Source: an uncultured Oscillospiraceae bacterium
GTDB lineage: Bacteria > Bacillota > Clostridia > Oscillospirales > Oscillospiraceae
NCBI GenBank assembly: GCA_944385275.1
Contig: CALWWP010000041.1
Coordinates: forward strand, 1 to 49,276
DNA length: 49,276 bases
Reading direction: 5' to 3'
Part shown: piece by piece, positions 34,429 to 43,095 of the stretch
Numbering within the stretch: position 1 is the first letter of the stretch
How the letters are laid out: every line of letters begins with the position of its first letter
Notes under the pieces: model-generated
What the model was told of the DNA's origin: nothing
Databases searched by the model: none
The model's input: the letters and a program-made list of their open reading frames with translations, nothing else
Position numbers and translations under genes: made by a program

Positions 34429-35294
34429 GCGCGTTTTCTCCTATGATGCAGTTCCAGCAGCGACGATACCACTTTTTTCTGCTCGCTGCGCGGCACTATT
34501 TTGTCAATAAATCCATGAGAAAGAAGGAACTCCGCCTTCTGAAAGCCTGCCGGCAGCTTCTTTCTGACAGTCTGTTCTATGACCCTCGCCCCGGCAAAGC
34601 CTATTGTAGCGCCTGGTTCGGCCAATATTATATCTCCGTCCATAGCAAAACTCGCAGTCACTCCGCCCGTGGTCGGGTCGGTCAGTATCACGAGATAGAA
34701 ATTACCTGCGTCGCTGTGACGTTTTACTGCTCCGCTAGTCTTTGCCATCTGCATCAAGGACAGTATCCCCTCCTGCATACGGGCTCCTCCGGATACTGTG
34801 CATCCGACAACTGGAAGCGAGCTCTCCGTCGCGTATTCAAATAATCTAGTTATTTTTTCACCTACTACAGTACCCATGCTTCCCATCATAAAATATGGAT
34901 TCATAACAAACAGAGCGCATAGCTCCCCGTTGATTTTCGCCGTACCGCATACCACTGCCTCTGTCTCACCCGTGGATTGGCAAATGCTCTCTAATTTCTC
35001 CTTATAATTTGGAAAATCCAGCACATCCGTGCTGTACAGTTCTCCAAAGAGCTCCTCAAAGCTATCTTTATCTGTCAGAAAATCTATTCTCTGTCTTGCA
35101 TTCATGCGAAAGCAATGCCCGCATGAACAGACGAAATTGTTGCTCCACACTTCACTAAGAGGAACTTCCCTGCCGCAGGCCGGGCATGTCTGAGTCATCT
35201 CTACTTCTTCTTGAGTAGCAGCGTCAGGTATACGTCCACCCTTTTCCAGTTCATTTCTGGACTTTTTAAATATCCAATTAATAGGCATGGTCAT
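34425..35294 (-). CDS. accD: Acetyl-CoA carboxylase carboxyltransferase beta subunit
   Basis: The 289-residue subunit has a four-Cys zinc ribbon (CPACGREVPLSEVW...CSCGHC, about 35-60), then the carboxyltransferase crotonase domain with VSGGARMQEGILSLMQMAKT near 168-187 and GFAGARVIEQT near 247. ATG 35294 overlaps the accC stop; a second ATG two codons on (MPINW) has the better SD spacing and may be the true start. It forms the catalytic pair with AccA. Confidence 0.95.
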   Translation of the reverse strand: MTMPINWIFKKSRNELEKGGRIPDAATQEEVEMTQTCPACGREVPLSEVWSNNFVCSCGHCFRMNARQRIDFLTDKDSFEELFGELYSTDVLDFPNYKEKLESICQSTGETEAVVCGTAKINGELCALFVMNPYFMMGSMGTVVGEKITRLFEYATESSLPVVGCTVSGGARMQEGILSLMQMAKTSGAVKRHSDAGNFYLVILTDPTTGGVTASFAMDGDIILAEPGATIGFAGARVIEQTVRKKLPAGFQKAEFLLSHGFIDKIVPRSEQKKVVSSLLELHHRRKRA

Positions 35295-36604
35295 TCACCT
35301 CTTTCTTTCATAAATGCCGTATTGTAATCTCCGCTTCCAAAAACCGGGTCAGAAATAATATCTATTTGCTGCTCAATATTTGTCGGAACTCCCTCTATGG
35401 CCAATTCACACAGGGCAGCCAGCATTTTCCTGATGGCCTCCTCGCGTGTTCCAGCAAATACGATGAGTTTTCCCAGCATGGAGTCGTAATACGGCGGCAC
35501 GCTGTATCCGGCCCAAAGCGCACTGTCGAATCTCACCATCGGACCTCCGGGCACATGCAACAGCTGAACAGTTCCCGGAGCCCATGCATTTATGCGACAT
35601 TCGATGGAGCTGCCCGACACCGGTATATCTTCTTGCTTAAACTTGAGCAGGACCCCGGCGGCAATTCGTATCTGCCACTTGACTATGTCTATTCCCGTGA
35701 TCTGCTCGGTAACAGCGTGTTCTACCTGAAGACGCACATTCATTTCCATAAAATAAAAATTTTTATTTTCATCGAGTAAAAACTCGATAGTTCCCGCGTT
35801 CACATACCCAACTGCTTTCGCCGCCCTTGCGGCAGTATCCATAAGGCAAGCTCTTAACTCTTTGTCTACAGCCGGCGAGGGGGATTCTTCGACAAGCTTT
35901 TGATTGTTTTTTTGTATTGAGCACTCGCGTTCTCCAAGACAGACAGTATTGCCCTGCTCATCAGCAAGCACTTGAACTTCTATGTGTTTTGCGGGATACA
36001 AAAATTTTTCAAGATACACCGAACCGTCTCCAAAGGCTTCCTGCGCCTCTTTGGAAGCAGTCAAATAGGCATTCTCCATTTCATCCGGCCCCTGTACAAG
36101 GCGAATACCTTTTCCTCCGCCTCCCGCCCGGGCCTTTATCAGTACCGGATACCCTATCTGTTTGGCTTCATGCTTTGCCTGCTTGATATTCTTCAATACC
36201 CCGCTTCCCGGAATGACAGGCACCTTGGCCTCTTTCATTTTCTCTCTGGCCCGGCTCTTGTCCCCCATAAGCGATATTACATCTGGCGTGGGTCCTATAA
36301 ACGCAATATTGTTGTCTTTGCACATCTGCGCAAAAGCAGCGCTTTCAGCTAGGAAACCGTATCCGGGGTGTATCGCCTGCGATTTCGTAATGATTGCCGC
36401 ACTGACTATTCTCTCGGCATTCAAATAGCTGTCGCTTGGAAGGGCGCTTCCTATGCAAACGCTCTCATCGGCCAAAGCGACGTGCAGCGACTCCACATCT
36501 GCCTGAGAATAAACTGCTACCGTAGCTATTCCCATTTCCTTGCACGCCCGTATTATACGAACCGCGACCTCGCCCCTATTGGCGATCAATATCTTCGAAA
36601 ACAC
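35291..36604 (-). CDS. accC: Acetyl-CoA carboxylase biotin carboxylase subunit
   Basis: The 437-residue ATP-grasp enzyme carboxylates the biotin on AccB. N-terminal FSKILIANRGEVAVRIIRACKE, ARAGGGGKGIRLV near residue 158-170 (ATP loop), GERECSIQKNNQKLVEESPSP near 229-249, and FYFMEMNVRLQVEHAVTE near 282-299 are diagnostic. The C-terminus is slightly shorter than the usual ~445. It starts 5 nt after the fabZ stop. Confidence 0.97.
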   Translation of the reverse strand: MFSKILIANRGEVAVRIIRACKEMGIATVAVYSQADVESLHVALADESVCIGSALPSDSYLNAERIVSAAIITKSQAIHPGYGFLAESAAFAQMCKDNNIAFIGPTPDVISLMGDKSRAREKMKEAKVPVIPGSGVLKNIKQAKHEAKQIGYPVLIKARAGGGGKGIRLVQGPDEMENAYLTASKEAQEAFGDGSVYLEKFLYPAKHIEVQVLADEQGNTVCLGERECSIQKNNQKLVEESPSPAVDKELRACLMDTAARAAKAVGYVNAGTIEFLLDENKNFYFMEMNVRLQVEHAVTEQITGIDIVKWQIRIAAGVLLKFKQEDIPVSGSSIECRINAWAPGTVQLLHVPGGPMVRFDSALWAGYSVPPYYDSMLGKLIVFAGTREEAIRKMLAALCELAIEGVPTNIEQQIDIISDPVFGSGDYNTAFMKERGE

Positions 36605-36608
36605 TGTT

Positions 36609-37025
36609 TCACTCCTTTATCAATGCAAAGGAAAACTCCGCTTTAATACACAACTTTCCGTCCACATAGCCTTTTCCGCTGGCAAAGTAAAACGGTTCTT
36701 TTACTCGTTCGATCACACATTCCGTGCAAAACTTATCTCCCGGCTTTACCGGCTTTTTAAAACGTACGTTGTCCAGTCCGGTAAAATACGGCGTCATTCC
36801 CTTAGTCTCTCCGCTTCCGAGCAAAACGGACGCGGACTGTGCAAGAATCTCGCATAAGATCACACCCGGCACTACCGGATTTCCGGGAAAATGGCCTTTG
36901 AAAAACCACTCGTCTCCACGGAAGTTATACGATCCCATTGCTTTGCCGTCCTCAACTTCTGCCTCTTCAATCAGCAGCATAGCGTCGCGATGCGGTAATA
37001 TCTCCATCAATTGCTGCTTGTTCAC
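36609..37025 (-). CDS. fabZ: 3-hydroxyacyl-ACP dehydratase FabZ
   Basis: The 138-residue hot-dog-fold enzyme dehydrates 3-hydroxyacyl-ACP to trans-2-enoyl-ACP. ILPHRDAMLLI near residues 9-19 and the active-site segment GHFPGNPVVPGVILCEILAQ near 44-63 (catalytic His, then Glu) are present. GTG 37025 is the start, with AAAGGAG 9 nt upstream. It sits between accB and accC, as in streptococcal FAS operons. Confidence 0.96.
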   Translation of the reverse strand: MNKQQLMEILPHRDAMLLIEEAEVEDGKAMGSYNFRGDEWFFKGHFPGNPVVPGVILCEILAQSASVLLGSGETKGMTPYFTGLDNVRFKKPVKPGDKFCTECVIERVKEPFYFASGKGYVDGKLCIKAEFSFALIKE

Positions 37026-37040
37026 AGTCCCGTACTCCTT

Positions 37041-37487
37041 TCAGCTCTTTATTCTGAAAAGCGGATGACCATAGTCTACAACCTGCTTGTCTCCGACACA
37101 AACCTCTACTATCACGCCGCTGACATCCGCTGTAATCTCGTTCATCATCTTCATGGCCTCAATAATACACAATGTATCTCCGGCCTTTACGCTGTCGCCT
37201 ATTGAAACATACGGATTTTGATCCGGAGCTGGCGCCGCATAAAAAACTCCTACCATCGGAGATTCTATCGTGTGTATATTGGAAGCATCCGCGCTCTGCT
37301 CCGCTGCAGTGTTGTCTGATGCCGGCGCCTCTGATATTGGAATCACCGCCGGCTGAGGCATCTGTACAGCTGGCTGCTGTAAACCGCGTTCCAGACGCAC
37401 AGTAGATCCCTCTTCTGATATCTCTATAGCAGTCAGCTGCATCTCCCGCATTATCTCGGCCAATTCTCTTATTTCATTCTTATTCAT
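37041..37487 (-). CDS. accB: Biotin carboxyl carrier protein of acetyl-CoA carboxylase
   Basis: The 148-residue carrier has a helical N-terminus (MNKNEIRELAEIMREM), a Pro/Ala-rich linker (about 50-75) and a C-terminal biotinyl domain with IEAMKMMNEI, where the Lys of AMKM is biotinylated. The start is ATG 37487, overlapping the fabF stop by 8 bp; an in-frame ATG further upstream is inside fabF and rejected. Confidence 0.95.
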   Translation of the reverse strand: MNKNEIRELAEIMREMQLTAIEISEEGSTVRLERGLQQPAVQMPQPAVIPISEAPASDNTAAEQSADASNIHTIESPMVGVFYAAPAPDQNPYVSIGDSVKAGDTLCIIEAMKMMNEITADVSGVIVEVCVGDKQVVDYGHPLFRIKS

Positions 37488-38706
37488 TTTCCATCCTCCG
37501 AAGTCCAATACATGCGTTATGTCCTCCAAAGCCCAGAGACACCGAAAGAGCTATCTTCGCATCAACTCTGCGGGCCCTGCATGGAACATAGTCCAAATCG
37601 CAGTCAGGATCCGGCTCCAGCAAGCCTACAGTAGGCGGCACCATTCCCGTATCAAGCGCCAGAGCAGAAATTATCGCTTCCACTGCGCCTGCCGCGCCAA
37701 GCATATGTCCTGTCATAGACTTAGTAGAACTCACTACAGTCTGTGAGATCTTATCTCCTAATGCCAGCTTGATAGCGGCTGTTTCCGCCACATCGTTGAG
37801 CGGCGTGCCGGTCCCGTGGGCATTTATGTATATTTTTTCATCTCCGCATTCTCCCAGAGCATCCGCAATGGCTTTTGCGCTGCTCTTCGCCTCCGGATCG
37901 GGTGCAGTCATATGATGCGCGTCGCATGTGGACCCGTATCCTATGACTTCAGCATATATCTTCGCTCCTCTGAGTCTGGCGTGCTCATATTCTTCCACTA
38001 CAAGCGCTCCTGCTCCTTCTCCCATAACGAACCCGCTGCGTCTCTTGTCAAACGGCAGAGATGCCGAATCAGGATCTGTAGAAAGCGACAGCGCCGTCAT
38101 GTTAGTAAATCCCGCTACTCCAATAGTTGTGATAGCGGCTTCAGAGCCGCCTGCCAAAATAACATCAGCATAGCCGTGGCGTACAGCTCGGAACGCCTCT
38201 CCCAGCGCCGTGCTTCCTGTAGCACATGCCGTAGTCACATCAATACAGGGGCCCTTTGCCTGAAACCTAATGGCTATCAGTCCTGCTGCCATATTTGATA
38301 TCATCATAGGTATAAAAAACGGGGATACGCGTCTTGGCCCGGATTTCAACATTTTTTCGCTCTCGTTCAAAAATGTCTGTATCCCGCCTATACCAGAGCC
38401 GAAATAAACTCCAAAGCGCTCGCTGTCGACCTTTCCCTCTATCCCGCTGTCTTTTACTGCCTGACAAGCAGCTGCCATACCGTACTGAGAATAGAGATCC
38501 ATTCTGCGGGATTCGCTCTTTTCCATGTACTCAAGCGGGTTAAAGTCTTTTACTTCAGCCGCCAGCTTCGCCTTATAATCGGTACAATCAAATTTTGTTA
38601 TAGGTCCTATGCCGTGACGTCCTGCCAGCAAGCTTTCCCACATGCTCTGCACGCTGTTGCCGACCGGCGTCACCGCACCTACACCTGTAATTACTACTCT
38701 GTTCAT
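37480..38706 (-). CDS. fabF: Beta-ketoacyl-ACP synthase II
   Basis: The 408-residue thiolase-fold condensing enzyme elongates acyl-ACP with malonyl-ACP. The catalytic triad is visible: Cys in DVTTACATGS near 160-165, His in NAHGTGTPLND near 298 and His in KSMTGHMLGAAGA near 331-343. It starts MNRVVITGVGAVTPVG. It lies 8 nt after fabG. Confidence 0.97.
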   Translation of the reverse strand: MNRVVITGVGAVTPVGNSVQSMWESLLAGRHGIGPITKFDCTDYKAKLAAEVKDFNPLEYMEKSESRRMDLYSQYGMAAACQAVKDSGIEGKVDSERFGVYFGSGIGGIQTFLNESEKMLKSGPRRVSPFFIPMMISNMAAGLIAIRFQAKGPCIDVTTACATGSTALGEAFRAVRHGYADVILAGGSEAAITTIGVAGFTNMTALSLSTDPDSASLPFDKRRSGFVMGEGAGALVVEEYEHARLRGAKIYAEVIGYGSTCDAHHMTAPDPEAKSSAKAIADALGECGDEKIYINAHGTGTPLNDVAETAAIKLALGDKISQTVVSSTKSMTGHMLGAAGAVEAIISALALDTGMVPPTVGLLEPDPDCDLDYVPCRARRVDAKIALSVSLGFGGHNACIGLRRMENE

Positions 38707-38714
38707 GTGTCCTC

Positions 38715-39446
38715 CTATATTGCAAGACCGCCGTCAATGCGTATGACCTCGCCCGTTATATATCCGGAAATATCCTGAACTAAAAATGCCGCCAGCTCTG
38801 CCACCTCTTCGGCTTTTCCCATACGTTTGAGAGGTATCTGCTGTGCAAACGCGCTGTCCTCCATCCCCTGAGTCATATCAGTCTCAATAAACCCTGGAGC
38901 GATGGCATTGCAGCATACATTGCGTCCTGCAAGTTCTCTTGCAACCGCTTTTGTAAGCCCTATTATCCCAGCTTTAGATGCGGAATAGTTTGCCTGCCCC
39001 GCATTGCCCATTATGCCGGATATGGAACTTATATTTACGATCTTGCCGCAGCGCTTTTTTATAAGCATGGGAGTGCAGTGGCGGATCATATTAAATGCCC
39101 CTTTTAAATTTATATCTATAACGCTGTCAAAAGCTTCTTCCTTCATGCTCATAACCAGCCCATCTCTGGTGATCCCCGCATTATTGACTAAAATATCCAC
39201 CGGACCCAGCTGTTCTTTAATCGCCTTAACTGTATCCCCTACAGCATTGAAGTCAGATACATCGCACAGAAAAGCCTCTGCGCGCACTCCGTATGCCCTT
39301 GCTTCCAGAACTACAGCTTCTGCCTTGTCCTTGTTCGACGCACATATAACGGCAACATCCGCCCCAAGCGAAGCCAGCTTCAAAGCAATAGCCTTTCCTA
39401 TCCCTCTGGACGCTCCAGTTACAACGGCAATTTTACCATTAAGCAT
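38715..39446 (-). CDS. fabG: 3-oxoacyl-ACP reductase
   Basis: The 243-residue short-chain dehydrogenase uses NADPH to reduce 3-oxoacyl-ACP. The nucleotide motif TGASRGIGKAIALKL is near residues 10-24, NNAGITRDGL near 83, Ser in NISSISGIMG near 134 and catalytic YSASKAG near 149-155. The start is ATG 39446, with AAGGAG 9 nt upstream; the longer TTG-initiated frame would include the SD itself. It overlaps fabD by 8 bp. Confidence 0.96.
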   Translation of the reverse strand: MLNGKIAVVTGASRGIGKAIALKLASLGADVAVICASNKDKAEAVVLEARAYGVRAEAFLCDVSDFNAVGDTVKAIKEQLGPVDILVNNAGITRDGLVMSMKEEAFDSVIDINLKGAFNMIRHCTPMLIKKRCGKIVNISSISGIMGNAGQANYSASKAGIIGLTKAVARELAGRNVCCNAIAPGFIETDMTQGMEDSAFAQQIPLKRMGKAEEVAELAAFLVQDISGYITGEVIRIDGGLAI

Positions 39447-40359
39447 ATTTCTGTACTCCTTCAACGGTCTCTTTTAAACTCTCCGCATCTTCAACATGGA
39501 ACACCTTGGCGTCCGGTATTATTCTGGATATCAGACCGCAAAGTACTTTCCCCGGTCCGAGTTCCACAAAACACTCCGCCCCGTCCTTTGCCATGCGCTC
39601 TATACTCTGCTTCCAGAGCACGGGATGGCTTATCTGCTTTGCCAGAACAGAAGCGGCGTCTTCCGGATACAGTTCTCCAGTCACATTTGCATAAACCGGA
39701 ATTTTGGCCGTTCGAAACTCCGTTTTCTTGAGTATATCTTCAAATTTTTCCGCAGCCGGTATCATAAAAGGAGAGTGAAATCCTCCTCCTACTTTAAGAG
39801 GTATGGCTCGTCCTCCTTTTTCTTTTATCATAGGCTTCAATTCCTCGGTAGCGGCTTTTGTTCCAGATACAACTACCTGTCCCGGGCTGTTGAAATTTAC
39901 AGGATACGCACTTCCGGCATTTCTGCACAGTTCAGCCACAGTCTCATCTTTAAGTTTCAAAACTGCTATCATAGAAGCATCAGTTTGCTCGGCCGCAGCC
40001 TGCATCACTTCTCCGCGCCTGCATACGAGAGCAAAGCCGTCTTCCGCCGAAAACACCCCGGCCCAAGTCAATGCCACCAGCTCGCCTATTGAAAATCCAG
40101 CGGTCATATCCGCTTTTATCCCAGCCTCTTGCAATGCCAATGCGGCTGCAAAGTCCACGCAAAACAGGCAGGGCTGTGTTATATCAGTCCGGCTCAGCTC
40201 CTCTTCAGCGCCCTCAAAGCACTGCTTAGACGTTCCCGGGCGGATCTTGTCAGCAGTATCAAAATATGTTCTTACTGCGGCGCTGCTTTCATACAGTTCT
40301 TTTCCCATGCCGCTGTACTGCGCTCCCTGTCCGCTAAATACAAACGCTATTTTACCCAT
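39439..40359 (-). CDS. fabD: Malonyl-CoA:ACP transacylase
   Basis: The 306-residue enzyme loads malonate onto ACP. FVFSGQGAQYSGMGKELYE is at residues 5-24. The nucleophile Ser lies in AGFSIGELVAL near 90, where Phe replaces the more usual His/Leu before Ser. GGGFHSPFM near 196 carries the catalytic His, and FVELGPGKVL is near 268. It overlaps fabK upstream by 13 bp and fabG downstream by 8 bp. Confidence 0.95.
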   Translation of the reverse strand: MGKIAFVFSGQGAQYSGMGKELYESSAAVRTYFDTADKIRPGTSKQCFEGAEEELSRTDITQPCLFCVDFAAALALQEAGIKADMTAGFSIGELVALTWAGVFSAEDGFALVCRRGEVMQAAAEQTDASMIAVLKLKDETVAELCRNAGSAYPVNFNSPGQVVVSGTKAATEELKPMIKEKGGRAIPLKVGGGFHSPFMIPAAEKFEDILKKTEFRTAKIPVYANVTGELYPEDAASVLAKQISHPVLWKQSIERMAKDGAECFVELGPGKVLCGLISRIIPDAKVFHVEDAESLKETVEGVQKYA

Positions 40360-41294
40360 TTTCTGCTTACCTCGCTGAGAACAGCCTCTCCTTCTTCAAA
40401 GATCTCTCGTATGATTTCTGCCGCGGGCTGCGTCTTGTGGATCATTCCGGCCACCTGTCCAGCAAGGAAGCAGCCATTTTTTTCGTCTCCCTCTACAGCC
40501 GCACGGCGGAATGCTCCTCCGGCCTTTCCTTGAAGATCCTCGTCATTCTGGCAGTGATACTCGAGCTTTGCATACTCTCTGGAAAACGGGCTCTTCAGGC
40601 TGCGCACAGGATGGCCCAGTCTCTTGCCCGTAGTTATTGTCGCGATGTCATTTGCCTTCAATATTTTTTCTTTGTATACCGGATGAACGGAGCACTCATC
40701 GGCCACCAAAAAGCGCGTTCCGACCTGTACTCCCTGCGCTCCCAGCATGAACGCGGCGGCAAGCTGCCTTCCGTCAGCTATTCCGCCCGCTGCCAAGACG
40801 GGTAGATCTGTAGCGTCGCAGACCTGCGGTACCAAAACCATTGTAGTAGTTTCTCCAACGTGTCCGCCGCTTTCGCCGCCCTCAGCAATTATTGCGGAAG
40901 CACCGACACGCGTCATAAGTTTAGCCATTGCAACCGAGGCAACAACCGGGATCACTTTCACTCCAGCTTCGATCCAATCTTTCATATACTTAGACGGATT
41001 TCCCGCTCCGGTAGTCACAACTGCAACCTTTTCCTCTGCTACAGTTTTAGCGACCTCGTCGGCAAACGGGCTCATGAGCATGATATTTACTCCAAACGGC
41101 TTATCGGTCAAAGTGCGAGCAAGGCGTATCTGCTCTCTGAGATACTCTGCGTTCGCATTCATCGCCGATATGATGCCCAGTCCTCCTCCGTTGGAAACTG
41201 CAGCGGCGAGCTTGCCGTCGGCAATCCATGCCATACCGCCTTGAAAGATCGGATATTCTATACCGATCAGCTCGCATATTGGGGTCTTTATCAT
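40347..41294 (-). CDS. fabK: Enoyl-ACP reductase II (FMN-dependent)
   Basis: The 315-residue nitronate-monooxygenase-like TIM-barrel reduces trans-2-enoyl-ACP with FMN. IEYPIFQGGMAWIAD near residues 11-25, VSNGGGLGIISAMNA near 33-47, EGGESGGHVGETTTMVLVPQV near 137-157 and AAGGIADGRQLAAAFMLGAQGVQVGTRF near 168-195 are typical of FabK. No FabI or FabL is in the operon, so this is the likely sole enoyl reductase; FabK enzymes are known to be triclosan-insensitive. The start is ATG 41294 (AGAGG upstream), not the upstream TTG. Confidence 0.95.
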   Translation of the reverse strand: MIKTPICELIGIEYPIFQGGMAWIADGKLAAAVSNGGGLGIISAMNANAEYLREQIRLARTLTDKPFGVNIMLMSPFADEVAKTVAEEKVAVVTTGAGNPSKYMKDWIEAGVKVIPVVASVAMAKLMTRVGASAIIAEGGESGGHVGETTTMVLVPQVCDATDLPVLAAGGIADGRQLAAAFMLGAQGVQVGTRFLVADECSVHPVYKEKILKANDIATITTGKRLGHPVRSLKSPFSREYAKLEYHCQNDEDLQGKAGGAFRRAAVEGDEKNGCFLAGQVAGMIHKTQPAAEIIREIFEEGEAVLSEVSRKWVK

Positions 41295-41298
41295 TTGT

Positions 41299-41520
41299 TT
41301 AACCTCTTTTTGACTCAATGTAATCTGCCAATGCGCCCACAGTTTCTACTTTTTCTTCCAATTCGATCTCCATCCCCAGCTCTTCTTCAAGCTCCATGAC
41401 CATTTCAACCGTGTCGAGCGAGTCTATTCCGAGGGACGCAAACGTCGTCTCACGAGTGATGTCCTCTTCTGCGCAATCCATGTGATCTGCAATAATAGCC
41501 TTTAATTTTTCGAATACCAT
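41299..41520 (-). CDS. acpP: Acyl carrier protein
   Basis: The 73-residue acidic four-helix protein carries the growing acyl chain on phosphopantetheine attached to Ser34 in GIDSLDTVEM. ATG 41520 has SD GGAGG 8 nt upstream; the reading frame is open further upstream but that part is not ACP-like. It lies between fabH and fabK, its usual place in FabK-type operons. Confidence 0.97.
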   Translation of the reverse strand: MVFEKLKAIIADHMDCAEEDITRETTFASLGIDSLDTVEMVMELEEELGMEIELEEKVETVGALADYIESKRG

Positions 41521-41537
41521 TTTTTGTTCCTCCATTT

Positions 41538-42501
41538 TCATTTTTTTATCCATTTTAAAATGCCGGCGGCGCTTGAAAGTCCGCCTCCAAAGCTGCACAG
41601 AGCTATGTGATCTCCGTCTTTCAGCTTTCCAGATCTGTTTATCTCATCCAGCAAAATCGGAATGCTGGCCGCCGACGTATTGCCATATCTGTCGATATTG
41701 GTGCAAAAACGCTCTTCGGGTATGCTCAGCTTTCTGCGCGCGGCGTCAATAATGCGTATATTGGCCTGATGCGGAACCACCCATTCTATATCATCCTGTG
41801 TAAGCCCCGCCTTTTCGATAACTTCAGCTAGATCTTTGGCCATGGCACTCACCGCGAATTTAAAAGTCTCCTGTCCATTCATATGTACAAAGGGCTTTTC
41901 CGATTCATTTTCATAAAAAGGCGATTTCCCAGCATAGTGTGGGATTTTTATAACTCCGTCGCCTCCCCTTGTATACAGCTTCGAAGCCAAGTATCCGTCG
42001 CCTTCTCCAAGCAGTACCGCTCCCGCACCGTCTCCAAAAATAACACAGGTGCTCCTATCTGTCCAGTCCAGTATCCTGCTCATGCGCTCAGCACCTACAA
42101 CTAGCATTTTTTTTAATGTTGCCTCTTGCGAAAAATCCAGCCGCTGTCTCCAGCATGAACAAAAAAGCAGAGCAGGCCGCATTTATCTCCATGGCCGGAC
42201 AAGTCGCGCCTATTTTTTCCTGTACAGCACAGGCAAGAGACGGCGCAATATCGTCTCCGCTGACTGTCGCGCACAGGATCATATCAAGCTCTTCCGGCTT
42301 CGTGCCGCCCATTTCCAAAGCTTTTTCCGCCGCTTCCGCCGCTAGCTGCACTACCGTTTCCTTCGTGCATATTCTTCTCTCCCTTACACCTACGCGGCGC
42401 ACGATCCAATCGTCTGAAGTATCCAAAAATGTTGACAGCTCGTCATTCGTTACGATTCTCTCAGGGACACTGTGTCCCGTACCCAGTACAATAAAACTCA
42501 T
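41538..42501 (-). pseudogene. fabH: Beta-ketoacyl-ACP synthase III, broken by a one-base frameshift
   Basis: FabH starts chain formation from acetyl-CoA and malonyl-ACP. Here it is split into two frames. From ATG 42501, residues 1-131 read as normal FabH, with Cys110 in NAACSAFLF, then run out as NASCRC-stop. A second frame continues KKMLVVGAERMSR, with VVPHQAN (His) and YGNTSAAS (Asn) and a normal C-terminus ILKWIKK at 41538. The junction is a run of eight A on the coding strand (42114-42107); seven would join the frames. The start overlaps marR by 4 bp. Either a homopolymer error, a real mutation, or a slippage site. Confidence 0.9.
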
Positions 42502-42956
42502 TTCTCTTCTCCAAGACTTCCTTTGAAAAATTCATTAAGCTTCTCAATCGTCCGGATCAATAATTCCTGCTCCTGCTCGGTAAACCCCTTTTCTATTTCC
42601 CTGATCATGTCCATATGGTAAATATGGTGATACATATTGACTTTCCGACCGGCCTTTGTCAGGAATACTCTAACTACTCTTCCATCAGACTGACAGCTTC
42701 GCTTCTCCAAATAGCCTCTTTTTTCAAGTTTGTTTACGGCGACCGTTACCGACGGACGCGCCACATTCAGATAGTCGGCGATCTCGCTTATATTCTTGCC
42801 GTTTTGCTTGTCTTCGCCTACATATTCTATCAGGTGCATTTCCCGTATGGAAAGGTCTATCCTGTCGTTGTTGCGGAGAAAATCTTCCTCAACTCTCATG
42901 ATATTATGATAGATCTCAATCAATATATCATTCAATACTTTTGAAAAGTTTTCCAT
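42498..42956 (-). CDS. MarR family regulator of the FAS operon (FabT-like)
   Basis: The 152-residue protein has a MarR winged helix: ISEIADYLNVARPSVTVAVNKLEKRGYLEKRS near 55-86, then the wing DGRVVRVFLTKAG near 90-102, and a long C-terminal dimerisation helix. Being first in the FAS operon, with a palindrome in its own 5' UTR, is the arrangement of FabT in streptococci and lactococci, a repressor tuned by acyl-ACP. The start is ATG 42956; in-frame GTG codons lie just upstream. fabH overlaps by 4 bp. Confidence 0.85.
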   Translation of the reverse strand: MENFSKVLNDILIEIYHNIMRVEEDFLRNNDRIDLSIREMHLIEYVGEDKQNGKNISEIADYLNVARPSVTVAVNKLEKRGYLEKRSCQSDGRVVRVFLTKAGRKVNMYHHIYHMDMIREIEKGFTEQEQELLIRTIEKLNEFFKGSLGEEK

Positions 42957-42970
42957 CCGCACCACCCCGT

Positions 42971-42985
42971 TAGTTAGTCTAACTA
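42971..42985 (-). promoter_or_regulatory. Palindromic operator in the FAS operon 5' UTR
   Basis: TAGTTAG-T-CTAACTA is a perfect 7-1-7 inverted repeat, lying about 15-30 nt downstream of the -10 box and 15 nt upstream of the marR ATG. Its place suggests a roadblock operator for the MarR protein. Confidence 0.65.
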
Positions 42986-42999
42986 TCTATTTTTAAGAC

Positions 43000-43028
43000 A
43001 TTATATTCTGTGCCTCTGTCCGTGTCAA
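43000..43028 (-). promoter_or_regulatory. Consensus promoter of the FAS operon
   Basis: On the minus strand TTGACA (43028-43023) and TATAAT (43005-43000) are exactly 17 nt apart, a perfect SigA consensus. Transcription should start near 42993. Confidence 0.92.
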
Positions 43029-43045
43029 GAGATTTTATGTCGTAT

Positions 43046-43075
43046 TGAATATTTACTCCGTTTTTTACCATACTA
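43046..43075 (+). promoter_or_regulatory. SigF/SigG-type sporulation promoter of the CotF-like gene
   Basis: TGAATA (43046-43051) and CATACTA (43069-43075) are separated by 17 nt, matching the known forespore SigG consensus. It lies 20 nt upstream of the gene's start, and no SigA-like promoter faces this gene. Confidence 0.75.
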
Positions 43076-43095
43076 AAAGCGAGGTGAATAAATCG

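Noticed and set aside
42107..42114. Programmed ribosomal frameshift in fabH
   Set aside because: The needed shift is +1 (skip one A), no known stimulatory element is visible, and FabH is not known to use frameshifting; a homopolymer error is simpler.
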